From: JAJZMY01 sp964604635
GTDB lineage: Archaea > Micrarchaeota > Micrarchaeia > Micrarchaeales > Micrarchaeaceae
Assembly: GCA_964604635.1 (NCBI GenBank)
Contig: CAZRZO010000006.1
Span: 1 to 58,515 of the forward strand
Direction: 5' to 3'
DNA: 58,515 nucleotides
Position 1 is the stretch's first letter. Each line of letters starts with the position of its first letter. Below the pieces are notes generated by a model that saw only the letters and a program-made list of their open reading frames with translations, was not told the DNA's origin and ran no database searches. This document shows positions 51,005-58,515 of this stretch, in pieces. The translations under genes were made by a program, and so were the position numbers.

Positions 51005-52216
51005 ATGTTTTTTGGAAGAGAAGAACCTAAAAAAGAAATAAATTTGAAGGAATTTGAAGAATTTGTAAATGATCTGTTTAATAAAAAAATTGTAAAATTA
51101 GAAAATAAAGCATTATCTTTAATAACAAAAATAAATGAATATAGAAAAGCATTCATAGATACTTGTGATGATTTTGAAAAACTTGAAACAGAACCAGATA
51201 TTGAAGATATTGGAATGTCAAATTCAAAACAAATAAAAATAAGTAAAAGCATTTATGTATTAACACTCAAACGAACATTAATTAAAATAAATTTAATTCA
51301 AAATCAAAAAATATTATATCATAAATACGAGCAATTTTTTGCTGAAAATGAAGTATTACTTAATAATATTTTAAAAGTTAATAATACATTTAAAAAAGTA
51401 TTGTATTGTTATTCTAATAATTTAGACAATTTTAAAAGGACATTTTCCGCGTATGAAGATGTAACAAAGCATTTAAAGAATGAACTTAATAAGTATACTA
51501 TAGATTTAGATAATCATAATGAAATTATTGAGAAATATAATGAAATTATTGAGAAATTAGAAGAAAAGAAAGTTTCAGACAATGAATTAATAATTAAATC
51601 CTCTCAAAATTCTAGTGAAAACCAATCACAAAAAATAGATAAAAATATTGAAACTTCAATAAAAAAAAGTATATTTAAAATTTCTAATTTAAACATAAAA
51701 ATTTCTAATTTAAAATCAAATATAAATAATATATTTGGTAATTTAAATAAAACAGCTAAAAAATTTGATTATACTTCTAAAAATAAAATAAAAATTGAAG
51801 AATATAAAAATGAATATAAATTTAAAATGCTTAGTGAACCAAAAATTTATGAAGACTTCTTAAAGCAAATTATTTATATGAAAGAGTATATAAATAAGAA
51901 TAAAATAGATATTAAAAATTTTATTAATGTAAAAAGTAGTTTAGATTTAATATTAGAAGGTAAATTAAAAGAATATGTAGATGAATTAAATATCTTAAAT
52001 AAAGATAAAAACAACAAAACTATTGAACTTATATATTTACAGAACGAATTAAAGAAACAAATTAGTATTGAAAATTCAAAAATAAATAAAAAAGAATTAC
52101 TTAAAACATTAAATAAAGATATTAATGAATTAGAAGAAGAAATAAATAAAAATATACTATCTTTAGAAAAAGAAGTATATGAAATTTATAGAAAAAAAAT
52201 ATTAATAATTAAATAA
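51005..52216 (+). CDS. Long coiled-coil protein, unknown
   Basis: 403 residues, nearly all helical: charged heptad-like stretches at about 25-60, 160-200 (N-E-I-I-E-K-Y-N-E-I-I-E-K-L-E-E-K-K) and 315-395 (NKDINELEEEINKNILSLEK). No membrane segment. The start M-F-F-G-R-E-E-P-K-K and the first 30 residues resemble the beginnings of other uncharacterised archaeal coiled-coil proteins, but I cannot name a family. I use ATG 51005; an ATG three codons earlier is possible. It ends 42 bases before the convergent membrane-protein gene. Confidence 0.68.
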   Translation: MFFGREEPKKEINLKEFEEFVNDLFNKKIVKLENKALSLITKINEYRKAFIDTCDDFEKLETEPDIEDIGMSNSKQIKISKSIYVLTLKRTLIKINLIQNQKILYHKYEQFFAENEVLLNNILKVNNTFKKVLYCYSNNLDNFKRTFSAYEDVTKHLKNELNKYTIDLDNHNEIIEKYNEIIEKLEEKKVSDNELIIKSSQNSSENQSQKIDKNIETSIKKSIFKISNLNIKISNLKSNINNIFGNLNKTAKKFDYTSKNKIKIEEYKNEYKFKMLSEPKIYEDFLKQIIYMKEYINKNKIDIKNFINVKSSLDLILEGKLKEYVDELNILNKDKNNKTIELIYLQNELKKQISIENSKINKKELLKTLNKDINELEEEINKNILSLEKEVYEIYRKKILIIK

Positions 52217-52258
52217 TTTTATTTGTAAACTTAATTTTACATAAATCTTTTTGCTTTA

Positions 52259-52819
52259 CTATTTTATGTCTCTATCTAAAATAAAGTAGAGAATTCCAAA
52301 TGCAGAATATATAAAAAGTATTGAAATGTGTGTTAGTATAAAAGAAGGAATTATATAAAAATTAGTAACATTTGAAGGAGCAAACATAATGAATTCTAAT
52401 GAAATGAAGGATAATGCAATTGTTATAAAACATAATTTAATCATTAATAGTGCATATTTTTTATGATCTGATTTTATATTTATAAGTGCAGCAACAATAC
52501 CAGCAACAATTATTAAACTAGTATCAATATCTCTTAAAAATATTATATTTGGTTTATTGTTTATAAATAATAATGGTAAAGAAATTGTTAGTATTGCAAG
52601 CATGAATACTGTTTTTGAATGAGATATCTCATCTTTTTGTTTTAATATAAAAATAATAAAACTAATGAATAAACTAATAAAGAAAATAATGATTTTAAGA
52701 TAATAATTAAAATTCAATATTTCAATTATAGAAAGTATTATTGTTATTACTATTGCTTCTTCAAAAGGGTATTTGAATCCAGCATATTGGTTTTTTTCCT
52801 TTTTAATTTTTGAATTCAT
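52259..52819 (-). CDS. Integral membrane protein, unknown
   Basis: 186 residues with about five to six membrane helices: near 25-40, 42-60, 70-86, 97-112, 124-146 and 155-180. A short basic N-terminus (MNSKIKKEK) is cytosolic and the C-terminus ends LDRDIK. No conserved motif that I recognise. It converges with the coiled-coil gene. Confidence 0.65.
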   Translation of the reverse strand: MNSKIKKEKNQYAGFKYPFEEAIVITIILSIIEILNFNYYLKIIIFFISLFISFIIFILKQKDEISHSKTVFMLAILTISLPLLFINNKPNIIFLRDIDTSLIIVAGIVAALINIKSDHKKYALLMIKLCFITIALSFISLEFIMFAPSNVTNFYIIPSFILTHISILFIYSAFGILYFILDRDIK

Positions 52820-52964
52820 AAGCTCTACTTTTTTAGTTTTATTAGTTTTTTTGTTTAAAAAATTATTTAATTAAAATTCTTAAAAAAAATATTTCTAATT
52901 ATTACTAAAATTAGATTAAAGTTTAGTATATAGGCAAAAGACTTATTATTGGGTTTTGTTAATT

Positions 52965-53087
52965 CGCCAAGGTTGGGATTCGAACCCAAACTTCCCAAAG
53001 GAAACCGGTTGCCTTGTTACATCACTAATCAGCTCTTGATGTTTTAAAACTCAAGACCGGCGCGTTACCGGACTCCGCCACCTTGGC
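52965..53087 (-). tRNA. tRNA-Ser (TGA) with a canonical 39-nt intron
   Basis: Minus strand. Acceptor GCCAAGG (53087-53081) with CCTTGGC, discriminator G. Anticodon stem CCGGT/ACCGG; after splicing the loop is CTTGAGA, anticodon TGA (Ser). The intron sits at 37/38 in a textbook BHB: 4-bp helix CTTG/CAAG, bulges AGT and GCA, inner stem ACATCA/TGATGT. A long variable arm (TTCC-TTT-GGGAA) confirms a class II tRNA. T-arm TTGGG-TTCGAAT-CCCAA is normal and has no intron. Mature length 84. Confidence 0.93.
53011..53049 (-). other. Intron of tRNA-Ser, position 37/38
   Basis: 39 nt, bounded by the two three-base bulges of the BHB motif. The canonical location contrasts with the three T-loop introns elsewhere in the window. 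Confidence 0.88.
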
Positions 53088-53111
53088 ACAGAATAAAAAT
53101 AAAAAATATAA

Positions 53112-55025
53112 ATGATGATAAATATGAATACAAATAACTTAAATGTTTTTATTAATAAATCAATCGAAAAATTAGATAAAACTATTAGTTTTTTCATATA
53201 TTTTATATATACTAATATTTTTAGATCTATATCTAAAATTATCAAAAAAGATAATAGAAATTATTTGAAATTTAATATTGGATTTACAAAATTCAAATTA
53301 ATTAAAATTAAACGAATAGCACTTATATATTCTCAAAAAAATGTTATTTGTAATCCAATTTCTGAATTTGATTGGAAAAAAGTAAATTTAAAAACTTATA
53401 TAATACCAGAACAAGAATCAAATTCACACATATTAATAAATGGAATGAGTGGATTTGGGAAAAGTACATTAATTAAATCATTATTAATTGATATTTATAA
53501 AAATAAAAAAGCAGCAATTGTTTTTGATGCACATAGTGAACATTGTGAAACAATATCCTCATTAAAAGGAAAAAATTATGATGTTAATTCTTTTGGATTT
53601 AATTTACTTGAATTAAATGGCTTAAGTGTAAATGAACGTATATCAGAGTTATCTCAATTATTTAAAGATACTTTTAGTTTAGGATATATACAAACAATGA
53701 AATTAAGTGAGTGTCTTTGGTATACTTATAGAAAATTTGGGGCTCTGAATAAAAATATATGTTATTTAAAATCCACCCCAACTTTTTATAATTTATTACA
53801 AGAAATCAATATTTTTGTAAGAAATGCAAAGTCAATAAGTGAAAAAAATACTTTATTACATTTAAAAAACAGAATTGAATTATTAAATACAAAATCATTC
53901 ATAAAAAATAATATTTCATTACAAAATATAAAAAATGGAATAAATTCAATATCATTAGCAGCATTAAAAACAAAACAAATACAATCAATTTATATTTTTG
54001 AATTATTGAAAAGACTTTATTCAACAATGCATGATAATCAAAAAGAAAATGGTTTAAAACTTTATGTAATAATAGATGAATCTGAATTAATACTTGAATT
54101 GTCAGATATAATTATTAATAAATTAATAACAGAAGGAAGAAAATATGGTATTGGTGTTATAATAGTTACACACACAACATCAAATTTAAGCAAACAAATT
54201 CTTGCAAATGTATCAACATATATTAGTTTTTTTACAAGAGAACCTCATGATTTAAATTATATTTCAGATCTTATTTCTGGAACAGACACAGTAAAAAAGA
54301 TATTAGTAAAAAATAAATTAATTAATTTAAAACAAAATCAAGCAATTTTAATTAGTACAAAAATTAGAACGCCATTAGTTATTCAAACAATGCATATTAG
54401 TAAAATATTGAAAATATTACATTTAATTGATTTGGAAAATAGAAATTTAATAAATAATAAAGAAAATAGAATTGAAGAATATAATAATCAAGAAAAAAAT
54501 ATTATTAATAACAAAATAATAAAATTAAATGATATTATTAAAAAACCAATTAAAGTTGAATTACTTAATATTTTATTTAATGATAAAGAAATGGATATAA
54601 TAAAAAACTCAAAAGATATAGATAAATTTATAATAAATGAAAAAGGAATTAATGAAGAATGGATTATGCTTCGTAATAATAGTAAAAGTATTGAACATGA
54701 ATTATTTGTCAAAAAAATTCATGAAGAATTAATTAAAGAAAGAATAAAAAATATTATTAATAATAATTATGAAGGTCCTGATATTATTATATATCAAAAT
54801 AATAAAAAAATAGCAATTGAATATGAAACAGGGAGAAAAAATATTTTTGATACCTATAAAATGATTAGAAAAAGAGAGCAAATATTTGACTCAATAATTA
54901 TGTTTGTAAATAATACTGCATTTGAATCTTATTCAAAATTCTTTAAAAATAATAACTTAAAAAAATTAGAAGTATTTAATATAAATGAATATACTAATAA
55001 AAATATTTTCAATAATATTAAATAA
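53112..55025 (+). CDS. HerA/VirD4-like ATPase fused to a nuclease-like domain
   Basis: 637 residues. A hydrophobic stretch near the N-terminus (about 20-40) may contact the membrane. The ATPase core has Walker A GMSGFGKSTL (111-120), an acidic V-F-D-A-H-S-E-H strand after it, Walker B L-Y-V-I-I-D-E-S-E (317-325) and G-V-I-I-V-T-H-T-T as sensor region, typical of HerA/VirD4/TraG hexameric DNA pumps. The C-terminal ~130 residues read H-E-L-F-V-K-K-I-H-E-E-L, then G-P-D-I-I-I (Asp557) and K-I-A-I-E-Y-E-T-G (Glu570, Glu572), a PD-(D/E)XK-like pattern. It may move and cut DNA. No NurA, Mre11 or Rad50 gene is nearby. Confidence 0.8.
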   Translation: MMINMNTNNLNVFINKSIEKLDKTISFFIYFIYTNIFRSISKIIKKDNRNYLKFNIGFTKFKLIKIKRIALIYSQKNVICNPISEFDWKKVNLKTYIIPEQESNSHILINGMSGFGKSTLIKSLLIDIYKNKKAAIVFDAHSEHCETISSLKGKNYDVNSFGFNLLELNGLSVNERISELSQLFKDTFSLGYIQTMKLSECLWYTYRKFGALNKNICYLKSTPTFYNLLQEINIFVRNAKSISEKNTLLHLKNRIELLNTKSFIKNNISLQNIKNGINSISLAALKTKQIQSIYIFELLKRLYSTMHDNQKENGLKLYVIIDESELILELSDIIINKLITEGRKYGIGVIIVTHTTSNLSKQILANVSTYISFFTREPHDLNYISDLISGTDTVKKILVKNKLINLKQNQAILISTKIRTPLVIQTMHISKILKILHLIDLENRNLINNKENRIEEYNNQEKNIINNKIIKLNDIIKKPIKVELLNILFNDKEMDIIKNSKDIDKFIINEKGINEEWIMLRNNSKSIEHELFVKKIHEELIKERIKNIINNNYEGPDIIIYQNNKKIAIEYETGRKNIFDTYKMIRKREQIFDSIIMFVNNTAFESYSKFFKNNNLKKLEVFNINEYTNKNIFNNIK

Positions 55026-55074
55026 ATATTTTGTTTTATTTTTATATTTCTTACAAAAAGAAAATATTAATTAC

Positions 55075-55971
55075 TTAGATTTTTTGTTTTATATTAAAAG
55101 AAATAATTAATTCTTCAATTAATTTAATTCCTAGTAATGAAGTATTATTGTTAATATCATATGGTGGACTTATTTCCATAATATCAAATCCTATATTAGA
55201 TATTTCTGCTGCTGCTTTTGCTAAATATAATAAATCAAGAGAAGATAAACCTGCTGGACAGGGAACATTTATTCCTGGAGCAAATGCAGGATCAACAACA
55301 TCAATATCAATAGAAATATAAACATTTTTTAAAACATTCTTTTTAATGAAATTAATTATTTGATCAATACTTTTTTTCTTAAAGTCAAAAATTGAAATTG
55401 TTTTTATCTTAGATTTTTTTAAATTAATAATTTCTTCTCTTTCAGGTTCTCTTATTCCAATTAAAATACTTTTTTCAATATCTAACATTTCAAGTTTTGA
55501 AGCATCATAAACAACAGATCCATAATAATGTTTATAAGAACTTATAAAATCTGGATGAGCATCAAAATAAATTAAACTAAATTTTTGGTTGATTTCTTTC
55601 ATTTTTTTATTAATTGCAAATAAAGTTTCATAAGTTATTGAATGGTCACCCCCAACCATTATTGGGATTTTTTTATTTTTTATAAAATTATAAACATTTT
55701 TTCTTACATCTACTTTTTTTATATTTCCAAAATCATTAATTTTAAAATTTTCAATTAATTTATTTTCTGAAATATCTAATGGTTCAAAAAGAGATACTTG
55801 TTTATTATTTCTTTTAATTACTTCAAATTTATTTGAAATTTTTCTTAGAGTATTAGGTGCTAAATTAGCTCCTTTTCGCTTTGCATTTGATCCTGATTCA
55901 TCAGGAACTCCAAAAATAACAAAGTCTGAATCTTTAAGATTTTTATTATGAAAACAAAATTTGTTACTCAT
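55075..55971 (-). CDS. Arginase/agmatinase-family ureohydrolase
   Basis: 298 residues. All binuclear manganese ligands are visible: G-G-D-H-S (His110), D-A-H-P-D (Asp137, His139, Asp141) and S-I-D-I-D-V-V-D-P (Asp222, Asp224). The sequence F-A-P-G-x-N-V-P-C-P-A-G-L-S and the size fit agmatinase (SpeB), which makes putrescine for polyamines, but other guanidine substrates are possible. His148 in the substrate-loop region (K-H-Y-Y-G-S) is kept. The ATG is at 55971; it lies downstream of cdc48 on the same strand, with 51 bases between. Confidence 0.88.
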   Translation of the reverse strand: MSNKFCFHNKNLKDSDFVIFGVPDESGSNAKRKGANLAPNTLRKISNKFEVIKRNNKQVSLFEPLDISENKLIENFKINDFGNIKKVDVRKNVYNFIKNKKIPIMVGGDHSITYETLFAINKKMKEINQKFSLIYFDAHPDFISSYKHYYGSVVYDASKLEMLDIEKSILIGIREPEREEIINLKKSKIKTISIFDFKKKSIDQIINFIKKNVLKNVYISIDIDVVDPAFAPGINVPCPAGLSSLDLLYLAKAAAEISNIGFDIMEISPPYDINNNTSLLGIKLIEELIISFNIKQKI

Positions 55972-56022
55972 TATTATCCATTTTTATATTTTTTTCATTT
56001 ATTTATTTTCAAAAAGTTCTTA

Positions 56023-58176
56023 TTATCTATACATTGAATCTGGTTCTTCTTTGAATTTTCTAATTTTATCTACAAATGATTTTGGAATTGTTGGTTTTAC
56101 TTCTTCAAATGCTTTTTCAAAATCTTCTTTTGTAACCTCTTTTCTATTATTTCTTATTGCATTCATTCCAGCTTCTCTACATAAATTTTCAATTTCAGCA
56201 CCAGTATAATTTTCAGAATGATTTGCAAGGTCTTCTAATAAAACATCTTTTGTTAAAGGCATTTTCTTTGTATGAACCTTAAATATTGATTCACGTGCTG
56301 CTTCATCTGGAATTTCAATTTCTATTATTTTATCAAATCGTCCAGGTCTTAGTAAAGCAGGATCAATCATATCAGGCCTATTTGTTGCACCAATAACAAG
56401 TACATTTTTCATTTCTTGCAATCCATCCATTTCAGTTAATAATGTATCAACAACTCTCTGTGTAACAAATGTTTCATCATTAGCACTTCTTGTTGATGCT
56501 ATTGCATCTATTTCATCAATAAATATTATACAGGGTGATGACATTTTTGCTTTTCTAAATATTTCTCTTGTTGCTTTTTCACTTTCACCAACAAATTTAG
56601 ATAGTAATTCAGGAGCTTTTATTGAAATAAAATTAACTTCTCTTTCTGTTGCAACTACTTTTGCTAATAATGTTTTTCCTGTTCCAGGAGCACCAACTAA
56701 TAATACACCTTTTATTGGTCTAATACCCATTTGTTTAAATTGTTCATAATGTTTAATTGGAAGTTCAACCATTTCTTTTAATTGCTCTTTAACTTTATTA
56801 TTTCCACCTATGTCATCCCAATGAAGATTTGGTCTTTCAATAAATACTTCTCTTAATGCACTTGGCATAATATTTCTTAATGCATCAATAAAATTTTCTC
56901 TATTAACATTTAAAGAAATAAGAATTTCATTTGGAATTGTCTTTTTATCAATTATTTTTGGTAATATATTCTTTAATGAAGCCATTGCTGCTTCTCTTGC
57001 TAGTGCAGACATATCTGCTCCAGTATATCCATGAGTTAAATCTGCTAGTTCATCTATATTAACATCTTTTGCTAATGGCATATTTCTTGTATGTATTTGT
57101 AAAATTTCTTTTCTTGAATTTCTATCTGGAACTCCAATTTCTATTTCTCTATCAAATCTACCAGGTCTTCTTAATGCTGGATCAATTACATTCTGTCTAT
57201 TTGTTGCACCAATGACAATAACTTCTCCCCTAGAACCAATTCCATCCATTAAAGTTAATAATTGTGAAACCATTCTCCTTTCAACTTCATTTGTTGCATC
57301 TTCTCTTTTTGGTGCTATTGCATCTATTTCATCCATAAATATAATTGTTGGTGCTTTGTCTTTTGCTTCTTTAAATACTTCACGCATCTTTTCCTCACTC
57401 TCACCAACAAATTTACTTACAAGTATTGGACCTGAAATATCAATAAAATGTGCATCACTTTCATTTGCAACTGCTTTTGCTAATAGTGTTTTTCCTGTTC
57501 CAGGAGGTCCTGAAAGTAAAACACCTCTTGGTGGTTCTATACCTAAACGTTCAAATAATTGAGGGTATCGCATTGGAAGTTCAACCATTTCTCTTATTTT
57601 TTTAATTTCATTTCTTAATCCACCAATATCTTCATAATGAACATCACTTATTTTAACCATTGATTCTGAAACAGGTTCTGTTTTTATAATTAATTCAGTT
57701 GATTTTGATAATTTAACAACACCATGAGGAACTATTTGTACTGCAATAAAATTAAATACATAACCAAACATTGGAATAGGAACAATATCTCCTCTCATTA
57801 TTGGTTTATCTTCTAATTTATTTTTTGCAAACTCAGTAAAATCTGAAGAAATTGCTGCTTTTTGATTTGGTGGAGGTGCAAGAACTATTTTTTCAGCTAC
57901 TTTAACATCTGCTTTTAAAACAAAAACCTTATCACCAATTCCAATACCTAAATTTTGTCTTATATAACCATCTATTCTTATAAAATCAAGACCTTCATCA
58001 TTTTGATGTGCTAATGCAACTAAAGCAACTGTTGATCTTTTTTTGCCTTTTATTTCAATAGTATCTCTAGAAGAAAGTTCCAAAAGTTTACGTGCTTTTG
58101 AATCTATACGTGCAATGCCTTTTCCATCATCAGTAACAAGCGCACCTGCTACTGTTAATTCAATCCCATTTGACAT
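56023..58176 (-). CDS. cdc48: CDC48/VAT-type AAA+ ATPase
   Basis: 717 residues, the full archaeal VAT architecture: N-terminal double-psi barrel (about 1-90) with a second subdomain, D1 with Walker A GPPGTGKTLLAKA, DEIDAIAPKRE and arginine fingers RRPGRFDRE, and D2 with Walker A GAPGTGKTLLAKV (Ala replacing the usual first Pro), DEIDAIAS and LLRPGRFDK. The chain ends D-S-M-Y-R, a hydrophobic-Tyr-X (HbYX) motif that docks AAA rings on the 20S proteasome. It unfolds proteins for degradation or remodelling. GGTT precedes the ATG by five bases. Confidence 0.96.
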   Translation of the reverse strand: MSNGIELTVAGALVTDDGKGIARIDSKARKLLELSSRDTIEIKGKKRSTVALVALAHQNDEGLDFIRIDGYIRQNLGIGIGDKVFVLKADVKVAEKIVLAPPPNQKAAISSDFTEFAKNKLEDKPIMRGDIVPIPMFGYVFNFIAVQIVPHGVVKLSKSTELIIKTEPVSESMVKISDVHYEDIGGLRNEIKKIREMVELPMRYPQLFERLGIEPPRGVLLSGPPGTGKTLLAKAVANESDAHFIDISGPILVSKFVGESEEKMREVFKEAKDKAPTIIFMDEIDAIAPKREDATNEVERRMVSQLLTLMDGIGSRGEVIVIGATNRQNVIDPALRRPGRFDREIEIGVPDRNSRKEILQIHTRNMPLAKDVNIDELADLTHGYTGADMSALAREAAMASLKNILPKIIDKKTIPNEILISLNVNRENFIDALRNIMPSALREVFIERPNLHWDDIGGNNKVKEQLKEMVELPIKHYEQFKQMGIRPIKGVLLVGAPGTGKTLLAKVVATEREVNFISIKAPELLSKFVGESEKATREIFRKAKMSSPCIIFIDEIDAIASTRSANDETFVTQRVVDTLLTEMDGLQEMKNVLVIGATNRPDMIDPALLRPGRFDKIIEIEIPDEAARESIFKVHTKKMPLTKDVLLEDLANHSENYTGAEIENLCREAGMNAIRNNRKEVTKEDFEKAFEEVKPTIPKSFVDKIRKFKEEPDSMYR

Positions 58177-58515
58177 CTATAACCACTTTTTTATTTATTT
58201 TAATTAAATATTTAATTTTTTTAAATTATTTTAGTAAAATATCATTAAAGTATTTAATATTAAAAACTAATATATTATTTATTTATTAGTTATTAAAGAT
58301 TAAATTAATAAATTTAAGTTTATTTGTTTTTATATTACAAAAATTAAAGAAATACATTTATAAATAATTAGTTTTAAGTTAAATATTAATTATTATTAAA
58401 TTTCAGTATTTAAAATAAGAAATAAAAACTAGATTACAAAATTAGTCTTTAAAAACTTACTTTTTGAAAAATATTATTAATATTTGATATCTTTTAAACT
58501 TATAATATTTTAAAT
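58177..58515. other. Upstream region of cdc48, window edge
   Basis: About 340 A+T-rich bases with no reading frame. It must hold the cdc48 promoter; several TTTAAATA-like elements are possible, and I cannot choose one. Confidence 0.5.

Noticed and set aside
52965..53087. tRNA-Leu with a long variable arm
   Set aside because: The BHB splice sites give the loop CTTGAGA with anticodon TGA, and the discriminator is G, both matching Ser.
53112..55025. Integrated mobile element at tRNA-Ser
   Set aside because: No integrase, no repeated tRNA 3' end and no change in base composition around the HerA-like gene.

Overview
This window comes from an archaeon with a small, extremely A+T-rich genome, most likely a DPANN lineage. 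The archaeal markers are Alba, SRP54, archaeal-type AspRS, GluRS and PheRS, a CDC48/VAT ATPase, an archaeal ATP-dependent DNA ligase, class III (QxSxE) pilin leaders and tRNA introns with bulge-helix-bulge (BHB) folds. The DPANN leaning is an inference from very low GC, short intergenic gaps, reduced or split proteins, bacterial-type gyrase and non-canonical tRNA introns. An RNase P RNA is present, which argues against a Nanoarchaeum equitans-like organism that lacks RNase P. I cannot fix the phylum from this window.

Layout. 1-5.7 kb: the 3' end of an unknown gene, then alba, aspS, a DHH phosphoesterase, and three tandem RCK/TrkA-N proteins on the minus strand. 5.7-8.0 kb: RNase P RNA, a gamma-carbonic-anhydrase-like protein, and a 1.4 kb gene-free tract with a 54-bp direct repeat and four related 16-nt palindromes. 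8.0-16.7 kb: a very large membrane-anchored beta-helix surface protein (interrupted by an assembly gap), DNA ligase, an exported protein, gltX, a HAD phosphatase, an RNHCP protein and tRNA-Cys. 16.8-30.2 kb: a CBS protein overlapping a pilin gene, an exported protein, pheS-pheT, uppS with a DUF2070 gene, RNase Z, tRNA-Val, srp54, a VIT1-like transporter, a PRC-barrel protein, RNase HII and tRNA-Arg. 30.3-39.7 kb: a CDC48-like AAA protein, gyrB-gyrA, a methyltransferase, a MazG-like enzyme, tRNA-Pro, a sulfatase-like protein, and a 60-bp tandem repeat array broken by a second assembly gap. 39.7-47.6 kb: a flippase-like membrane protein, then a compact type IV pilus operon (motor ATPase, a platform protein split in two, seven small pilin-like or membrane genes), and tRNA-His. 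47.7-58.5 kb: an FAD oxidoreductase, a TPR-AAA ATPase, a coiled-coil protein, a membrane protein, tRNA-Ser, a HerA-like ATPase fused to a nuclease-like domain, an arginase-family enzyme and CDC48.

How the genes fit together. Most of the window is information processing: translation (three synthetases, six tRNAs, RNase P, RNase Z), protein export (SRP54), chromatin and topology (Alba, gyrase), and replication or repair (ligase, RNase HII, DHH, HerA-like). The second theme is the cell surface: a pilus operon, a separate pilin with an exported partner, the beta-helix protein, and polyprenyl-lipid, flippase and sulfatase-like genes. Three CDC48-family AAA proteins with different architectures lie within 28 kb.

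The most unusual signals are: (1) three tRNAs (Cys, Arg, His) whose T-loops each carry an intron at the same place (59/60), of 16, 49 and 34 nt; (2) an RNase HII gene that seems to start at AUU behind a GGTG ribosome site; (3) a HerA-like ATPase with a C-terminal PD-(D/E)XK-like domain; (4) a TPR-AAA fusion; (5) a short RNase P RNA with a trimmed specificity domain; (6) the repeat-rich gene-free region at 6.6-8.0 kb. All function calls are from reading the sequence and recalled family motifs; no database search was run.
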